From the NCBI GenBank assembly GCA_002335145.1, contig DDBV01000035.1, positions 1 to 15,799 on the forward strand: 15,799 nt of DNA. The letters run 5' to 3'. Shown here one piece after another: positions 13,180 through 15,799 of the stretch. Each line of letters starts with the position of its first letter. Positions within the stretch are counted from its first letter, which is position 1. The notes beneath the pieces are model-generated. The model saw only the letters and a program-made list of their open reading frames with translations. It ran no database searches and had not been told where the DNA came from. The DNA is from Patescibacteria group bacterium UBA2023. Lineage in GTDB: Bacteria; Patescibacteriota; Gracilibacteria; BD1-5; UBA2023. A program made the translations under genes and the position numbers.

Positions 13180-15393
13180 ATGGAGATTTCGTACCAGCAG
13201 ATCCGCGATCTCATGCCCGCATCCGAGTCTCCGGAGCGAGGATCGGTTGATGTGAGTCGTGCGTTCGGGCTCGCGAAGGTCTCGAGCGTGCGCCACGCTG
13301 GGCGACCGATGGTGCGCGACCTGCGTGGGGGGACGGATCTGCCGCTTCTCGCGGTTCGACTCGAAAAGATTATCGTCCTTTCTCCGTCTCGTCCGCGGTC
13401 GACCGAGAGTGTCGCGCTTCCGGCACGGAAAAAGCAGTCACGAGGAGTCCATTGTGTTTGCGCGGTTGCGGCGGTCGATCTCGTCCGTCCTTTGCCTCCC
13501 CTCCGAGCCAACTCGCTCGATATTCGCCGACTCATGCCGGTATCTGCGATCGGCATATATCCCGATCTCTACCGACTCCCACCCCCGTTTGCTACGCGGG
13601 TGTGGCGGACGGTGTCCGCAGCGGTTGATATCGGAGTGCGTGCATCTTGGCGCATTGCGGCAGCATTCGTAGTATCGGCCGGACTGATTGCACTTGTTTT
13701 GTTTACGGTAAAATCCGAAATCGAGCGAGGATACGAGACACTCATGGAAACCCGTGAATCATCGTCGCTTTCGGCCGCGTATGAATCCCTCTGAGAGGCT
13801 CGGTCGTCTTTCTCACGCGCACGGATTCTTTTCGCTCCCATCGCGCTTTTCTCGGGATTTCTCCCGCACGAGGTGGGTGTGGCCGCGAACGCTTCAGACG
13901 GATGATACGCCCTCTCGGACGCACTTCAACGACTTGTCACTATCGTCGATGATTTCGAAAGGCAGGGTGGAGGCGTGATCTTTACTCTCCCGGATCCGGA
14001 TAACCAGAATGATCAGACCGGATTTTCCGCGACCGCCTACCTCTCCCGCATCGAGCCAGAATTGCGAGCGATTCATGATGAACTCAAAAAGGCGATACTA
14101 TCGTACCGCGCGATCGGGACAACCGGTGATCCATCGCTCGACCGAATGCTCTCGGAAAACCTCGACCGTCTCTCCGGGGTGGAGAAAATTCTCGGGTCTC
14201 TCCTCGATAACTACGATGGACTCCTCACCGCTCTTGGGGAAACCAAACCCATGCGCTACCTCGTACTGAACCAAAACCGTGACGAGATACGCGCCTCCGG
14301 AGGATTTCCGGGGACGCTCTTCTTTGCGGAGCTCTACCAGGGGCGTGTCCGCCAGTTCGAGAAGTACGATGTCTACGATATCGACTGGAAAATCGCGCCC
14401 TACCGCGAGCCCCCTCCGCCACCGCTCCGGGAGCTTACGGCCAATTTCTGATTGCGCGATGCGAATTACTTCATTGATTTTCATGAAACCGCCAAGAAGG
14501 TGAATTTCTTCTTCGAGAAGGCGGGGTACGAGTCGCTCGATGGAGTATTCGCTATCCATCAGGGGATCGTGGAGGAATTTCTTCGAGAGTACGGCTCCGT
14601 CCGGATACCATCGCTCGGGGTCGATGTTACCGCTGAGAATTTTTCCGCACTCCTCTCTGTTATCACTGAGGCGAAGATCCAGCCCTATGAGCAGACTGGA
14701 AAAGACGAGTTCGTCTCGCCGAAATCGTTTTTGTTCGAATTCGCGGATGAGCTCACTCGCCGCCTCGTTTCGCGCCGTGATTTTGCGGGATATGCGAGCC
14801 TCCTTTCGGATAATGCCTCGAATGGGGAAATCCTCTTTTCGAGTATCGCGAATCGACAGCTCGATGCTCTAGCCGCCGCGTTCGGATTCAATGGAGCATG
14901 GAAACAGCGCGATCCCGCAGGAGACTGGATCTATCCCGCTTTTACATCGCTTTCGGGGAATAAGTCCGATCGCTACATGCAGCGGGAGTTCTCCTTTGAG
15001 AGCGAAATTGATTCCTCCGATCCGGCCCTGTGCGTCCACAAGATCACTCTCTCATCACGCCACTCGTTTACGGCTGCTGATTCTGCAGCGATCCGTGGAT
15101 TACTCTCTGCTTTTTCGGTGCCGTCCGATCGGTGGGATGAGCTGCTGCGGATCCAGTGAGATGCCCGCAACCGCGTACACGTGAGATTCGCGGTACCGGC
15201 AGGCGCCACTCTCGTAGACGCCACGGCTCCGGTCTCAACCGATACGTACCCGACCCTCACGACGCTCTCCACCACTATCGAGACCAAGCCGGGGGAATCG
15301 GGAGAGTTCCGTATGCGGTACCGGGTGCCCGCCCGTTCGGGAGCCTGCTCCGACCCAACGCTGCTGCTGCAGCCGGGGTTGCGAGTTCGGTAG
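13180..15393 (+). CDS. DUF4012 membrane-anchored extracytoplasmic protein
   Basis: This 737-aa code-25 protein runs from ATG (13180) to TAG (15391-15393). Four TGA codons (13792, 13903, 14449, 15157) break it into pieces in the standard code. Residues 1-155 are a probable cytoplasmic part, residues about 158-177 a membrane helix (WRIAAAFVVSAGLIALVLF), and the rest should be outside. The DUF4012 signature is at about 360-376 (YLVLNQNRDEIRASGGFPGT), and LRDANYFIDFHETAKK (after Gly424) matches the family LRDAN motif. The C terminus ends in a beta-rich stretch (FRMRYRVPARSGACSD). The family is common in CPR and Gram-positive bacteria, often near surface-polysaccharide genes; its function is not firmly known. 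The ATG has only an abutting GAGG, so a later start is possible. Confidence 0.9.
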
Positions 15394-15402
15394 TTCCGAT
15401 TG

Positions 15403-15799
15403 CTATCGGCTCCTGATCCAGCTCACGACTTGTCGAGTTCCTTCCCAGAATTTGGTTGCTTGATCGGCACCGCCGTTGAAATAGATATCCTGTTTTTTCG
15501 CGAGACCTTCTTCGAGCCGACTGAGAATGGTTCTATCGACGCCCTGGTTGGCCAAAGCCTTGATGAAATCCTGTCATCCCATGTCCCTCAGGTCATCCGG
15601 GGTAATGAAGTTATCGTTCCCACGGAAGTATATTTTGGCGTCCATGGACTCCACACAGGTCCGGTCATAGCTTCATTCCGGAAACCGTGCGAGTTTTGTT
15701 CGTAGCTCGGACAAGGCTTGCTCTAGAGTCTTCGGCGGCTCTTCTTTTGTCTCAAGTTTTGCCGCCTCCGCCGGCCGCGTTGTTTCCGCTGGTTTCCCC
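15403..15799 (-). CDS. C-terminal part of an unidentified protein, 5' end beyond the window
   Basis: Reading code 25 from the right edge, 131 residues stay open to TAG (15403-15405), with two TGA Gly codons (15673-15675 and 15574-15576). A Pro/Glu/Lys-rich linker (ETTRPAEAAKLETKEEPPK) is followed by a compact helical part (LEQALSELRTKLARFPE; NFITPDDLRDMG; RTILSRLEEGLAKKQDIYF) and the end FWEGTRQVVSWIRSR. No family was recognised. It converges on the DUF4012 gene with nine bases between the stops; a small dyad CCGAT-TGCT-ATCGG (15396-15409) lies there. Confidence 0.72.

Noticed and set aside
1..15799. CRISPR arrays, insertion sequences, rRNA
   Set aside because: No spaced direct-repeat array, transposase motif or rRNA sequence was seen.
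1..15799. UGA read as Trp (code 4)
   Set aside because: TGG is used freely for Trp throughout, the DUF2130 position fits Gly, and the known CPR recoding is to Gly. An alignment would settle it.

Overview
The window comes from a bacterium that reads UGA as an amino acid, almost certainly glycine (genetic code 25). That points to the Candidate Phyla Radiation, Gracilibacteria (BD1-5) more than Absconditabacteria, because the DNA is roughly 50% G+C by eye. No gene here has to end in TGA: every stop I can place is TAA or TAG. At least 23 in-frame TGA codons interrupt otherwise continuous proteins. The best anchor is the DUF2130 gene, where a TGA falls at a position I remember as Gly in that family, and both halves of the conserved protein lie in one frame.

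Positions 1 to about 9300 (possibly to about 10000) look like an integrated filamentous phage (inovirus) using the same code. From high to low coordinates on the minus strand it carries: a small membrane protein that is visible only in code 25, a Rep_trans-type replication initiator, two small ORFs and a terminator, a ribbon-helix-helix-like regulator, a near-perfect promoter with an operator-like dyad, a 90-aa protein, a major coat protein followed by a terminator, two small membrane proteins, a 980-aa adhesin in the pIII position, a pVI-like membrane protein, a Zot/pI-type assembly ATPase, and a heavily overlapped DUF5658-like membrane protein. A divergent pair at the left end holds a tyrosine recombinase (minus, cut by the window edge) and a membrane-anchored DUF2726 nuclease-like cargo protein (plus). 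A hairpin-rich non-coding stretch (9302-9753) lies upstream of the replication block and is the natural candidate for phage origin, packaging or attachment sequences.

Positions about 10157-15799 are host chromosome: tRNA-Phe(GAA) with promoter and terminator, the rpsF-ssb-rpsR operon with a structured leader and a perfect 22-bp inverted-repeat terminator, a spacer with tRNA-like debris, tRNA-Gln(CUG), a DUF2130 gene and a divergent DUF4012 gene, and the C-terminal part of an unidentified gene.

Working model: the integrase and Rep maintain the element. The structural operon (coat, minor coats, adhesin, pVI-like, ATPase) makes a virion extruded through the envelope. The RHH-like protein is the best repressor candidate for the structural promoter and possibly the int promoter, since both carry CGTAC half-sites. 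The exact prophage boundaries are not resolved; the left end lies outside the window.
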